Counted from the first letter of the stretch, positions 46,764-56,670 are shown. The stretch: 64,000 bases of DNA from an uncultured Clostridium sp. (GCA_947302485.1 CAMYVO010000002.1:1-64000); one strand, 5' to 3'. Numbers and translations: made by a program. The notes: generated by a model not told the origin, from the letters alone.

Positions 46764-47984
46764 TTAATCATCTCTTTGCTTAAATTTTTCATTTTCAATT
46801 TCTTTTGTTTTCATACTTTTATTTTTATGCATTTTTATATCATTATGGCCTAATTTATTTACTAATTGATATGTATCTTCAAGATATTTTTTTACCTTTA
46901 ATTCCATTTTTGAAAGTGTAATCTTTCTTGAAACAATATCTTCTTCATCAATAATAGGAAAACGAATTAAACTTTTAATTGGTATAAATACCGGCTCTTC
47001 ATTCGCCTTTTTAATAAATGTCTTATCTAATTCAATAGCCATATTCACATAGTTAATTGCATTTTCTTTATCACCTTTTAGCATGCATATTTTAGCTAGG
47101 TTGTAATATGCATCAGGTTCAACATCATCTCCATGAAGACTCTTCATAAAAAATTGCTCTGCTTCGTCAAGTTCTCCAAATATTAAGCTTATTTGTCCCA
47201 AATTATAGTATCCGTTATATAGCAGTGTATTTATTGTTGCAGCCTTTTCATAACACGTTTTTGCATTTGCAAAATCATTTAAAAGTGTATATGCAATTCC
47301 CATACTATAATATAAATCATAATTATTAGGAGCATAACGTAGTGCAGTATTATACACAGATAAAGCTTCTTTGTATTTTTCTTCTTCACACAAGATATCT
47401 CCTAATAAAACAGAAGCTTCTACATAATCTGGCTTTTTACTGATTAAATTCTTAAGCATTATACTAGCTTCTTCTTTTCTATCTGATTCATTTAATAAAT
47501 ATGAAATTCTAAAATATGAATCATAATCTTGTTTATTAATTTCGATCATTTTTACATATTCATCTATCGCTTTTCTAACTCCGCCTTCTTTTTCATATGT
47601 TTCTGCAAGTAATTTATGTGTCATGTAATCCTCCGGATATTTTTCTGCTAAATTAATTAGTATACTTTTTGCTTGTTTATTATTTCCTGTTATAATATAT
47701 AATTTTGCAATCCACTGCATACCAAATGCAGAAATATTCATTCCTTTTTTCTCCAAAAATATTATTACAATTGGCAAAATTACAGATAAAATATATACTA
47801 AAATTAACATTAGAGCATTCATATTTATTTTAAACAAAATACAAATAAAGCTTATAAGTATTCCGATTGATTCCAATATTAAAATAGCTAAATAATTTGT
47901 ATCATTTTTTCTAATCATTTTAAAAAACATGATAACAAATAGAGAAAATGCTAATAAATTGAAAATAATTTTTTCAATCAACAT
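46764..47984 (-). CDS. Membrane-anchored tetratricopeptide repeat protein
   Basis: A 406-residue protein with three or so N-terminal membrane helices (NLLAFSLFVIMFFKM, LIFILVYILSVILPI-like) and then about eight TPR units (YPEDYMTHKLLAETYEKEGG, AKTCYEKAATINTLLYNGYY) that serve protein binding. AAGGAGA precedes the ATG at 47984. Its stop is 57 bases upstream of dpaA, so they may share a transcript; its partner is unknown. Confidence 0.8.
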   Translation of the reverse strand: MLIEKIIFNLLAFSLFVIMFFKMIRKNDTNYLAILILESIGILISFICILFKINMNALMLILVYILSVILPIVIIFLEKKGMNISAFGMQWIAKLYIITGNNKQAKSILINLAEKYPEDYMTHKLLAETYEKEGGVRKAIDEYVKMIEINKQDYDSYFRISYLLNESDRKEEASIMLKNLISKKPDYVEASVLLGDILCEEEKYKEALSVYNTALRYAPNNYDLYYSMGIAYTLLNDFANAKTCYEKAATINTLLYNGYYNLGQISLIFGELDEAEQFFMKSLHGDDVEPDAYYNLAKICMLKGDKENAINYVNMAIELDKTFIKKANEEPVFIPIKSLIRFPIIDEEDIVSRKITLSKMELKVKKYLEDTYQLVNKLGHNDIKMHKNKSMKTKEIENEKFKQRDD

Positions 47985-48060
47985 TCTACATTCTCCTTTC
48001 AACATCCCATTTTATTACATATATTTTAAGCTAAATTGTAAAAAAAGTCTATAGAAAAAT

Positions 48061-48089
48061 AAAAAAAAGATAGCACAAATTTGCTATCT
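48061..48089 (-). terminator. Terminator of the ABC exporter operon
   Basis: AGATAGCA paired with TGCTATCT followed by eight Ts on the minus strand. Confidence 0.8.
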
Positions 48090-48177
48090 CTTCATTCTAA
48101 ATTATTATACCATATTTTATTCAGCCATGTTTTCATAGAATCTTAAACTCCTATTTATTCAATGCTTATTGTATTTA

Positions 48178-50016
48178 TTATTCTATTTCATCAAATTGTG
48201 AGTTGTATAATCCTGCATAAAATCCATTTTTTTGTAATAATTCTTCATGTGTACCTTGTTCCACAATATCTCCATGGTTCATAACAAGTATTAAATCTGC
48301 ATTTTTTATTGTGGATAATCTATGTGCAATAATAAAACTTGTTCTTCCTTTCATTAGATTATCCATTGCTGATTGTAATAACACTTCTGTTCTTGTATCA
48401 ATTGAACTAGTTGCTTCATCCAAAATTAGTATTTTAGGATCTGATAAGATTACCCTTGCAATTGTTAATAATTGCTTTTGACCAGCAGATATATTACTTG
48501 ACTCTTCATTTATGATAGAATTATAACCATTTGGAAGTGTTTTAATGAAATGATGAACATGTGCTGCTTTTGCCGCTTCAATAACATCATTATTCTTAGC
48601 ATCTGGATTACTGTATCTAATGTTATCTGCAACAGTTCCTCCAAAAAGCCATGTATCTTGAAGTACCATCCCAAATATTCTTCTTAAATCTCCTCTATCA
48701 AAATCTTTTATATTATATCCATCAATTAATATTGCACCATCATTTACATCATAAAATCTCATTAGCAGTTTAACTATTGTTGTCTTTCCTGCACCAGTTG
48801 GACCTACAATCGCAATTTTTTGTCCTTCTTTAATATCTGCATTAAAATCTTTGATTATAGTTTTTTCTTCACTATAACCAAATTTTACATGATCAAATTT
48901 TATATTTCCTTTTATATCCTTGACATCAACAATATTTTTGTTTTGTTTTTCTTCTTCTTTTTCTTCTAAAAATTCAAAAATTCTTTCTGCAGCTGCAATC
49001 ATAGCTTGAATCATACTAGAAACTTGAGCAAGTTGATTTATTGGATGAGTAAATTGTTTATTATACTGTATAAAGCTTTGAATATTTCCAACAGTTATTT
49101 TTCCATTTACTGCAAGATATCCACCAACAATTGCAATTGCGACATATCCAATATTACCAATAAAATTAACAACTGGAAATATTAAACCTGATAAGAATTG
49201 AGATTTCCATCCAGAATTATACAGTTCTTCATTTGCTTTGTTAAATTTTATTATTGTATTTTTTTCTCCGTTAAAAGCTTTAACTATGGTATGACCACCA
49301 TACACCTCTTCTATCTCACCGTTTACATGTCCCAAATAATCTTGCTGTCTTTTAAAATATTTTTGTGATTTACTAACAATTATCTTAACTATAAATCCTG
49401 ATATCGGAAGAATAATAAGTGATATTATTGTCATAGTTACACTTATAGAAAACATCATAATTAGTATTCCTATAATTGTACATATTGAAGTAATAATTTG
49501 AGTAATACTTTGATTTAAATTTTGTGAAAGAGTATCTATATCATTTGTAATAATTGACAATACTTCCCCATTTGTTTTCTTATCAAAATATTTCATTGGC
49601 AGATTATTAATCTTTAAAATTAAATCATTACGAATTTCATAACTTACTTTTTGAGAAATACCTGACATTGTATATCCTTGTATAAATGAAAATATCGCAC
49701 TTAATATGTATAATCCTAAAAGCGTTAATGAAATTTGAGCAATTTTTTCAAAGTTAATTCCACCTGTTCCAGATAATTTATTAATTAATCCATTAAATAT
49801 TTCTGTTGTTGCATTTCCTAAAATCTTTGGTCCTACAATTGTAAATATAGTACTTGCAATTGCAAAAAATAGTACAATTATTAAACCAATTTTATATTTT
49901 AATAAATAACTTTTTATTAACTTTTTAGTTGTACCTTTAAAATTTTTTGGCTTTTCTATAGGCCATTTAGCTCCTCTTCCCATTCCTCCCATTGGAGGTT
50001 TTTTATTATTTGCCAT
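48178..50016 (-). CDS. ABC transporter, ATP-binding/permease (second half-transporter)
   Basis: A 612-residue half-transporter: six-helix membrane domain, then the nucleotide-binding domain with Walker A IVGPTGAGKTTIVKLLMRF, the signature NISAGQKQLLTIAR (ISAGQ, slightly altered from LSGGQ) and Walker B ILILDEATSSID. The N-terminus starts MANNKKPPMGGMGRG. Its start overlaps the stop of the partner gene by 11 bases, as in BmrCD/LmrCD-type heterodimeric multidrug exporters. The substrate is unknown. Confidence 0.92.
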   Translation of the reverse strand: MANNKKPPMGGMGRGAKWPIEKPKNFKGTTKKLIKSYLLKYKIGLIIVLFFAIASTIFTIVGPKILGNATTEIFNGLINKLSGTGGINFEKIAQISLTLLGLYILSAIFSFIQGYTMSGISQKVSYEIRNDLILKINNLPMKYFDKKTNGEVLSIITNDIDTLSQNLNQSITQIITSICTIIGILIMMFSISVTMTIISLIILPISGFIVKIIVSKSQKYFKRQQDYLGHVNGEIEEVYGGHTIVKAFNGEKNTIIKFNKANEELYNSGWKSQFLSGLIFPVVNFIGNIGYVAIAIVGGYLAVNGKITVGNIQSFIQYNKQFTHPINQLAQVSSMIQAMIAAAERIFEFLEEKEEEKQNKNIVDVKDIKGNIKFDHVKFGYSEEKTIIKDFNADIKEGQKIAIVGPTGAGKTTIVKLLMRFYDVNDGAILIDGYNIKDFDRGDLRRIFGMVLQDTWLFGGTVADNIRYSNPDAKNNDVIEAAKAAHVHHFIKTLPNGYNSIINEESSNISAGQKQLLTIARVILSDPKILILDEATSSIDTRTEVLLQSAMDNLMKGRTSFIIAHRLSTIKNADLILVMNHGDIVEQGTHEELLQKNGFYAGLYNSQFDEIE

Positions 50017-52261
50017 TTTCTAATTCCTCCTTTGAAAGTTGTGATAATGCTATTTGTTTATATACTTCACAAGTTCTAATTAATTCATTATGAGTACCTT
50101 TACCAACAATTTTTCCTTCATCTAGTACTATTATTTGATCTGCATTTAAAATAGTACTTATTCTTTGTGCAACTATGATAACCGTCTTATTTATTGTTTC
50201 TTCTTTTAGCGCTTCTCTTAAAAGTTTATCTGTTTTTAAATCCAAGGCAGAAAAGCTATCATCGAATATGAATATTTCTGGATCAATTGCTATAGCTCTT
50301 GCAATTGATAAACGTTGTCTTTGTCCTCCCGAAACATTATTTCCACCCTGCGCGATTTCTTCTTGATATTTTTTTGGTTTTGATTCAATAAACTCAGCAG
50401 CCTGTGCAATTCCTGCTGCTTTTATCATTTGTTCATCTGAAATATCTGGATTTCCATATTTAATATTAGATTCTATAGTACCAGAAAATAAAAGTCCTTT
50501 TTGTGGAACAAATCCAATTTTTTTTCTTAATTCTGTTTCAGATACTTCTTTAACATTCACCCCGTCAACTAATACCTCTCCATTAGTTGCATCATAAAAA
50601 CGAGGAATTAAGTTGATTATAGTAGATTTTCCGCTTCCTGTTCCACCTATTATTGCAGTAGTCTTACCTGGCATAGCTTTAAATGTAATATCTACCAACA
50701 TCTCTGTATCTGCATCTGGATATCTAAATGAAACGTTTTTAAATTCTACTATTCCTTTTTGACTCTCTTTAAAATCCTTTGGGTTTTCTATTTCTTTAAT
50801 ACTAATATCACTTTCGATAACTTCATTGATACGTCTTGCAGATACTGTAGCTCTTGGAAGTATAATTGATGTCATAGAAATAAAAAGAAAACTTATAATA
50901 ATTTGCATTGTATATTGAATAAATGCCATCATATCTCCAACTTGCATAACTCCAGCATCTACATTATGCCCTCCTACCCAAATTATAAGAATCATAATTC
51001 CATTCATAATAAACATAAGTGCTGGCATCATAATGCTTAATGCTCTATTAACAAATATATTAACTTTAGTTAAATCATTATTTGCTTTTTCAAATCTTGC
51101 TTCTTCTCTTTTTTCTGTATTAAATGCTCTAATTACAGGAATACCTGTTAATATTTCACGTGACACTTGATTTAATCTATCTATTAATTCTTGCAATTTT
51201 TTAAATTTGGGTATTACAAAAATAAATAATAAAAGCACAATTGCAATTACACATAAAACAGCAAAACCAATAATCCATGCCATTGAACTATTACTACTCT
51301 GAAATACTCTTATTACACCACCAATACCAATTATTGGTGCATAAATAACAACCCTAAATAGCATTGTTAATAACTGCTGTATTTGCTGAATATCATTTGT
51401 ACTACGTGTAATTAAGGATGCTGTGGAAAATTCAGTAAATTCTTTTGTAGAAAAAGTTAGAACTTTTTCAAATACTTTCTCTCTTAAAGTCTTACCAAGA
51501 TTTGCTGCAACTCTTGCAGATAAAAGCATAATTATTACAGCTGATACCATACTAACTAGAGCAATTCCAAGCATCTGAAGACCAGATTTTATTATATAAC
51601 TATTTTGTAATTCATTAATATTCATCCCTATAGCTTGATACTCATCTTTTACTGCAGTAATAGCTGCCTGTTCTAGCATTGTTCCTGGATATTCAGATAT
51701 TTTTTTATCAAATTGTTCAAGCATAATATCCAGATTTTGATCTGGCACATTTCGAATAATATCTATTAATGACATTTGCCCTAAAATATTTTTTTGTTCT
51801 TCTGTCATTTCTTGCAATATTTGAAATTTTATATAACTTTGCATTTCATTATTTGATATTAAACTTAATTCCATTATCGGTTTAGATACTAATTCATCTA
51901 ATTGTTTTTGTTCTTTTTTATCTGATTTATTTTTTATATATATATCTTCATTTTCTAATACTGGATATTTATTTACATATGAATTGTATTGTTCTTTACT
52001 TAAATTGTTTTTAGAAATATATGTATAGTGTTGTAATATTTTTTCATCTTCTTTAGTAAATAGTAACAAATCATCCATACTTGATTTTCTAATTGCTTCT
52101 GGTGAAGAATTCTCAATTCCACTTTGTTGTATTCCAACATTAACTATTTTAGATGTATAATTTGGAAGTTCAAGATCTGCTGCTGCTTGCACACATAAAA
52201 GCAAAATAATAGCAAGAATAGATATTGGTGTTTTTCTTAAATAACTTAGTAGTTTTAGCAT
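50006..52261 (-). CDS. ABC transporter, ATP-binding/permease (first half-transporter)
   Basis: A 751-residue half-transporter with a large extra domain (about residues 40-200) between the first and second membrane helices. The nucleotide-binding domain has Walker A IIGGTGSGKSTIINLI, signature NNVSGGQRQRLSIARA, and Walker B FIFDDSFSALD, where D replaces the catalytic E, the degenerate site usual in heterodimeric exporters. The start is the ATG at 52261 after AGAGGAAA. It forms the heterodimer with the next gene. Confidence 0.92.
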   Translation of the reverse strand: MLKLLSYLRKTPISILAIILLLCVQAAADLELPNYTSKIVNVGIQQSGIENSSPEAIRKSSMDDLLLFTKEDEKILQHYTYISKNNLSKEQYNSYVNKYPVLENEDIYIKNKSDKKEQKQLDELVSKPIMELSLISNNEMQSYIKFQILQEMTEEQKNILGQMSLIDIIRNVPDQNLDIMLEQFDKKISEYPGTMLEQAAITAVKDEYQAIGMNINELQNSYIIKSGLQMLGIALVSMVSAVIIMLLSARVAANLGKTLREKVFEKVLTFSTKEFTEFSTASLITRSTNDIQQIQQLLTMLFRVVIYAPIIGIGGVIRVFQSSNSSMAWIIGFAVLCVIAIVLLLFIFVIPKFKKLQELIDRLNQVSREILTGIPVIRAFNTEKREEARFEKANNDLTKVNIFVNRALSIMMPALMFIMNGIMILIIWVGGHNVDAGVMQVGDMMAFIQYTMQIIISFLFISMTSIILPRATVSARRINEVIESDISIKEIENPKDFKESQKGIVEFKNVSFRYPDADTEMLVDITFKAMPGKTTAIIGGTGSGKSTIINLIPRFYDATNGEVLVDGVNVKEVSETELRKKIGFVPQKGLLFSGTIESNIKYGNPDISDEQMIKAAGIAQAAEFIESKPKKYQEEIAQGGNNVSGGQRQRLSIARAIAIDPEIFIFDDSFSALDLKTDKLLREALKEETINKTVIIVAQRISTILNADQIIVLDEGKIVGKGTHNELIRTCEVYKQIALSQLSKEELENGK

Positions 52262-52378
52262 TAAGTTTCCTCTCTTTCTTTTCTTCAATCAATATTTAAA
52301 TCTTTATTATATAACATATATAATATCACGATAAAGACATATATTGCAACCTAAAACCATATATAATCTATGTGTAGA

Positions 52379-52407
52379 TTGGCAAAATCTTAAAAATATG
52401 ATATAAT
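52379..52407 (+). promoter_or_regulatory. Promoter of a small plus-strand gene
   Basis: TTGGCA (52379-52384), 17 bases, TATAAT (52402-52407). Confidence 0.75.
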
Positions 52408-52450
52408 ATATATTAGAAGGAATCGCACAAGTGTGATTACTCTTCGATCA

Positions 52451-52476
52451 TTTTCGGAGAGTAGCGCCTCCGAAAA
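52451..52476 (+). promoter_or_regulatory. Leader hairpin
   Basis: A perfect 9-bp stem TTTTCGGAG/CTCCGAAAA (52451-52459, 52468-52476) lies in the leader, about 15 bases before the AAGGAGG site; a short near-palindrome ATCGCACAAGTGTGAT precedes it. Confidence 0.55.
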
Positions 52477-52501
52477 AATAAATTTTAAGGAGGCATTCCT
52501 T

Positions 52502-52786
52502 ATGCTTGCAGAATTTGACCGGATAAACAATTCAAAGGAGTTTACATTAGTCTGTGAACTCGAAACCACCAAAAAAAAGTCTGTATCGATCAGATTTTTT
52601 ACAAAGAACCATGTAGATTGGTTCATCGATACAAATTTTTTCGGAAGGGATGGTCACTTTGCAATCGCAAACGTAACCGAGGTTTTTACCTGTATTGCAT
52701 TAGGATTACCGGCAGCAATACAGGTGTACCAGCATGATTTTTCTATCAGAATCATACCTGGTACAATCCAAAAAATCCGGGATTAA
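52502..52786 (+). CDS. Small protein of unknown function with in-frame CGG codons
   Basis: A 94-residue protein starting MLAEFDRINNSKEFTLV and ending IIPGTIQKIRD. AAGGAGG lies 8 bases before the ATG at 52502. G+C and codon use (ATC, GAC, ACC, CTC) differ from the neighbours, and it forms a self-contained unit with promoter, hairpin leader and terminator. It holds two in-frame CGG codons (GAC CGG ATA near the start, ATC CGG GAT at the end), the only ones in a recognisable intact frame. If CGGA causes a +1 shift, translation would end after seven residues. That fits a recent arrival, or a gene not translated as it reads. Family unknown. Confidence 0.55.
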   Translation: MLAEFDRINNSKEFTLVCELETTKKKSVSIRFFTKNHVDWFIDTNFFGRDGHFAIANVTEVFTCIALGLPAAIQVYQHDFSIRIIPGTIQKIRD

Positions 52787-52826
52787 GCAAATAGCATGAG
52801 AGAAAAATCTCTCATGCTATTTGCTT
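52785..52826 (+). terminator. Terminator
   Basis: A perfect 18-bp stem (52785-52802 and 52809-52826), AAGCAAATAGCATGAGAG and its complement, with a T-rich tail. Confidence 0.9.
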
Positions 52827-52846
52827 TGTATATATTTTTATTATAA

Positions 52847-53077
52847 TTAATATTCTTGCCATAAAAGTTCAGGACAGTTTCCAACAATATACATTATTCT
52901 ATTATTACATTTTACTCGTAACACCTTAAAATCCATTGCTTTCTAATTGATTGCTGTTACAATTATAGTATATTCTGCTGTTTTTCCATCTAATGTAATA
53001 GAATTTTTAGTTAATTTTAAAGTAACTTTTGTCCTTTTTGATATTTTAGCTTGTTCTAATTTACTAGATGTACTTGG
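52847..53077 (-). pseudogene. Protein-like 3' extension of the DUF898 gene behind in-frame TAG codons
   Basis: The DUF898 gene stops at a TAG (53078-53080), but the same frame continues with a protein-like stretch (PSTSSKLEQAKISKRTK, then ITLDGKTAEYTIIVTAIN, 44 residues, Ig-like in style), a second TAG (52943-52945), and a further 31 residues (KAMDFKVLRVKC..NCPELLWQEY) to a TAA at 52847. No frameshift is needed. Either the gene was shortened by point mutations from CAG, AAG or GAG, or TAG is sometimes read through. I class it as a remnant. Confidence 0.5.
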
Positions 53078-54073
53078 CTATTTTACATTTAAAGAAGTAG
53101 ATGATTTATAATTTTCTTTTGTAGAAGTATTCTTTTTTTCTTTTAATTGCTCCTTTTCTTTAGTTATTGCTTTTGTTCCGCCCTCATTCTTTTGAAATAA
53201 TACTGTATTAATATTGTCAAGATTAATTTCTTTCCATTTTTCTTCAGGTATATCTTTAATTACATTAGTTAATACAGCTATTACTGTTATCATTATTATA
53301 ATTGCAATTGGTATAACTATAAATAATGATTTATCTTTTTTATATTCTTCTGATACTGTTTTAATACGTACATGCTTTGATTGCCATTTTAACATTAATA
53401 TTGGAATCCATAAAGAGAAAATTCCAAGTGTAATAATGGTAAGAAAACACCAAAGTAGATATTTTCCCCATAATTGCAAACTATTTCCATCAAATACAAG
53501 TTTTTTTCTATTAATAACTGAATGTTTGTTTATCCAATTTAATTTCAAACAAACTGCAAATGGATATAGTAATCCAAGACTACAAAAAGAAATAATAAAA
53601 GATAATATATTTATTCCTATTAATTGTAATGTATTACCATCAAAAAAGCTGTCATCTTTAACATGCTCTTCATCTTCAAAATGAAGATTTGATATAACCC
53701 ATCTTGTTCTTTTTATAGGTACAAAAATTGCATATATACCTAGTGTTATAATAGTGAAAAATATCCATTTAAATATATTTACAAATAAATCTCCACCTGT
53801 TCCCTCAAATTTTAATCTTTTTCCGTTATATACAGTGTGTTTAAATTGCCAAGAATATAACATACATTGTGCCCATGGAGTAGCAATACCTAATGTTGCA
53901 ACAATAATTAAAAATGCTAAAATTCTCCAACCTATTAATTCAAGTAATCCTCCATCAAAATATGAATCTGTTTTTACCACTTTCTTTTTTGGCTCTACTT
54001 CCTGATAAACTAGATCTTCTTCAAATTCTTTTGTTTTTTCTTCTTTATTTTCATTTTGATTAATTTCTTCCAT
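53078..54073 (-). CDS. DUF898 (YjgN-like) membrane protein
   Basis: A 331-residue protein with the DUF898 pattern repeated: DSYFDGGLLELIGWRIL, DSFFDGNTLQLIGINIL and LVFDGNSLQLWGKYLLW, each followed by membrane helices and WxxxH/LxW-type motifs (YSWQFKHTVYNGKRLKFEG, LKWQSKHVRI). The C-terminal part has another membrane helix and a Lys/Thr-rich tail. YjgN-family proteins have no known function. The end may have been trimmed by a TAG (see the remnant after it). Confidence 0.85.
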   Translation of the reverse strand: MEEINQNENKEEKTKEFEEDLVYQEVEPKKKVVKTDSYFDGGLLELIGWRILAFLIIVATLGIATPWAQCMLYSWQFKHTVYNGKRLKFEGTGGDLFVNIFKWIFFTIITLGIYAIFVPIKRTRWVISNLHFEDEEHVKDDSFFDGNTLQLIGINILSFIISFCSLGLLYPFAVCLKLNWINKHSVINRKKLVFDGNSLQLWGKYLLWCFLTIITLGIFSLWIPILMLKWQSKHVRIKTVSEEYKKDKSLFIVIPIAIIIMITVIAVLTNVIKDIPEEKWKEINLDNINTVLFQKNEGGTKAITKEKEQLKEKKNTSTKENYKSSTSLNVK

Positions 54074-54174
54074 TTTTTACCTCCATTTTCTTTAGTAAAT
54101 AATTAATAAAATTACATATTTTTTATCATATAATACTTTTTTTGTCAATATATTATCATTTTATTTATAATGTT

Positions 54175-54945
54175 TTAGTTTTCTATTTTTTTAGCATGTA
54201 AAACAACTCTATATCTGTTATCATTTGCACAAGTAGATAAAGTTAACATGTGATCATTAGTTGTTACATCTATTTTAAAATCTTTTAGGCTCCTTGTTTT
54301 TATTTCATCAATAAATTTTTCAAATTCAGTATCATTTTTAAAATTTGTAGTTATATAATAATCCTCTTTTTCTATTTTATATATAGAAACTACTTGATAA
54401 TATGATTGCTCATTTTCTGTAATGAATGGAATAATATAATTATCTGAGTTATCTTGCCATTCTTTTGTTAATATATTTTTTAACGATCCAAACATACTAG
54501 CATCTCTTCTATTGTGTGCAAATATAACTATATTTTTATCAGAATTATCAAATTTATTTTTATAATCTGCAAATACCCATCCACTAGTATTATAGCTTTT
54601 ATCAAAACTATGTGTTAAATAATAATCGTTATTATTTGTTTTTACAACAGGATATTCAATATTTGTTCCATTAACTTTTAACCATCCTATTATATCTGGA
54701 TTGGTCTTCTTTAAAGCTTTAAAATCTATTTTATATTTGTCTTCTTTTTCTTTACTTTCATCAATTTGTATTGCTTGTTGTATATTGTTAATCATACTTT
54801 TATTTTTCATGTTCTCATATATCCAGTTAATTATTTTTATTCCAGAAAATATCATCATAGCAATAAAAATAAGAAGAAAAATAAGAACTATTGCCTTTTT
54901 TAATTTATTTTTCTGTTTTTTATTATTATAACTTTTACCTTTCAT
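54175..54945 (-). CDS. Class B-like sortase
   Basis: A 256-residue transpeptidase that fixes surface proteins to peptidoglycan. It has an N-terminal membrane helix (AIVLIFLLIFIAMMIF), the region TNPDIIGWLKVNGTNIEYPV, the catalytic His in NIVIFAHNRRDASMFGSL, the Cys in LTLSTCANDNRYRVVLHA, with the Arg eight residues on. GSLKNIL and the TLSTC form fit class B. Start: ATG at 54945, seven bases after AGAGG. The adjacent upstream fragment (55022-55200) may be a decayed surface substrate (inference). A second sortase lies at 61709. Confidence 0.9.
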   Translation of the reverse strand: MKGKSYNNKKQKNKLKKAIVLIFLLIFIAMMIFSGIKIINWIYENMKNKSMINNIQQAIQIDESKEKEDKYKIDFKALKKTNPDIIGWLKVNGTNIEYPVVKTNNNDYYLTHSFDKSYNTSGWVFADYKNKFDNSDKNIVIFAHNRRDASMFGSLKNILTKEWQDNSDNYIIPFITENEQSYYQVVSIYKIEKEDYYITTNFKNDTEFEKFIDEIKTRSLKDFKIDVTTNDHMLTLSTCANDNRYRVVLHAKKIEN

Positions 54946-55021
54946 ATATAAACCTCTATGCATTAATAAAAGAACTAATTTTTTTGCTATTTCTTTTACT
55001 ATATTTAATTTTAGTATTTTC

Positions 55022-55200
55022 TTAACTTTGGTTTTCTGTAACTATATAAGTAATATCTCCAACATCATAAGTTACTTTAGCAAATTCTATTTTAGAATTA
55101 CCTATGTAATTATGAGAGTCTAAATGTGCTCAATTAGCTGTCCTAGAATTTGTATTTTTTACTTTTATAGAACAAGCTATAACCTTTATTAAAAAAACAT
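55022..55200 (-). pseudogene. Remnant of a small protein gene broken by a TGA
   Basis: One frame reads KVIACSIKVKNTNSRTAN, a TGA, then AHLDSHNYIGNSKIEFAKV, TYDVGDITYIVTENQS and a TAA. No start or ribosome binding site is clear. It looks like the end of a secreted or surface protein gene, upstream of the class B sortase. Confidence 0.45.
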
Positions 55201-55257
55201 ATCTTAAAAAATACTTTTTATCATTTCATTTTTTTAAAATATCACACAATATATTAT

Positions 55258-55839
55258 TTAATACATTATATATACATCAAACCTGTCGCTACATTTACCG
55301 CATCTATATCTTTTTATAAAATTTTTATATAACCTTTTTCTATAAAATTCTTGCTTACACCCTTTACAAATTATTTTGTATTTAAATTTTTCAATTTCTG
55401 CAAATTCAATATTACTTTTCTCATAATCTTTTTGTCTATTTCCAGTGCGAGAAATATCATATCCTAATCTAGTATTTATTAATTCTGAATATTTTTTAAA
55501 CTGTTTTCCATGATTATTACAATATGGCAAACAGTGTATTAATTCATGCATTATTGTATTCTTTATAATTTTATCATCAAGCTGCATTACCCATGGACTT
55601 ATTTCTATATAATGTTTATTAAACTTCTCATATTTTATAATTCTTTTGAAACCTTTTTTTGTAACTTTTTTATATATTTCATCTGGATCTTCTTGTTTAC
55701 AACATCCATATCTTTTATTATTTCTTTTTGAAACTATTATATCTATCTTACCATATTTTTCATCATTTAAAATATCAATATTAATTTGGCTTAATTCTTT
55801 TACACATTCAAAAAAAAGTTTCTTCAGTTTTTCTTTCAT
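55258..55839 (-). CDS. SprT-like zinc metallopeptidase-fold protein
   Basis: A 193-residue protein with the zinc motif IMHELIHCLPYCNNHGKQF (HExxH, third ligand His), and a C-terminal zinc ribbon (CKGCKQEFYRKRLYKNFI..CGKCSD). SprT-like proteins act in DNA-protein crosslink handling in eukaryotes; bacterial roles are unclear. Start at 55839. Confidence 0.85.
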   Translation of the reverse strand: MKEKLKKLFFECVKELSQINIDILNDEKYGKIDIIVSKRNNKRYGCCKQEDPDEIYKKVTKKGFKRIIKYEKFNKHYIEISPWVMQLDDKIIKNTIMHELIHCLPYCNNHGKQFKKYSELINTRLGYDISRTGNRQKDYEKSNIEFAEIEKFKYKIICKGCKQEFYRKRLYKNFIKRYRCGKCSDRFDVYIMY

Positions 55840-56050
55840 TATATTTTCACCAATCTTCTATTTGCTTTTTTATGTAATAGCTTTGAAAAAGAGTCTATAA
55901 AATATGAAAATTCGTTTTTATGTTTACATATTTTTTCTCTATTTCTTACTATTCTTTTCTTTATATAATAAATATATTATAATTTCAACTGATAATTTAT
56001 ATGAAGATTACTAAGTTTTTTACAAATTATTACATTAATTTCATATTACA
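55840..56050. other. AT-rich intergenic region
   Basis: About 210 bases with no supported gene; only the SprT-like gene's upstream region. Confidence 0.4.
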
Positions 56051-56085
56051 TAAAAAGGTTGTATTCATTCTACAACCTTTTTATA
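56051..56085. terminator. Terminator of the DUF308 gene
   Basis: TAAAAAGGTTGTA pairs with TACAACCTTTTTA; bidirectional in form. Confidence 0.85.
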
Positions 56086-56121
56086 TTTATATAAAATTAA
56101 TCCATTATTTTACATTTTTAT

Positions 56122-56670
56122 TTATTCCAATTCTTTTTCAACTATTTTAATATTTCTTTTAATATAAAAAATTTCAAAGATATCACATATTGAATATATT
56201 ATGGTTAATATTCCACAAATTGTTGTTACAGCAACTGCAGATGCTAATGGAGTAAATATAAAAGCTATACCTATCAATAAAGTAATTATAGCACTACATA
56301 ATATAACTAACCAATTAAATTCCTTACTATCTTTTAATAAAACAGCAAACTTAATTCTGTTTACGCTACTAGATATAAACCATATTCCTATACCTAATGA
56401 TATTAAAATACTTAAACTGCTTGGATATATTAGTAGCGAAATTCCTAAAACAATAAGTAGAATTCCAAAAATCAAATTTCCTTCTTCTTTTATGTCTGCT
56501 ATATTTATAATTGAAATAATAATTCCATATATTATTGATAATATAGCAACTGTTCTACTAACTATATTTATTGTTATTCCAGGATTAAGCACAATAACTA
56601 TTCCAAGTAAAATGTAAATAATTGATGTAATAATAGATACATTTAATTCTTTTTTTATAATACTTAGCAT
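56122..56670 (-). CDS. DUF308 (HdeD-like) membrane protein
   Basis: A 182-residue protein of six short membrane helices in pairs (IIYILLGIVIVLNPGITI, ISLLIYPSSLSILISLGIGIWFI, IFTPLASAVAVTTICGIL), the DUF308 repeat pattern with an NPG/YPS turn after each first helix. HdeD is linked to acid resistance in E. coli; here the role is unknown. AGGAGG precedes the start at 56670. Confidence 0.85.
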   Translation of the reverse strand: MLSIIKKELNVSIITSIIYILLGIVIVLNPGITINIVSRTVAILSIIYGIIISIINIADIKEEGNLIFGILLIVLGISLLIYPSSLSILISLGIGIWFISSSVNRIKFAVLLKDSKEFNWLVILCSAIITLLIGIAFIFTPLASAVAVTTICGILTIIYSICDIFEIFYIKRNIKIVEKELE

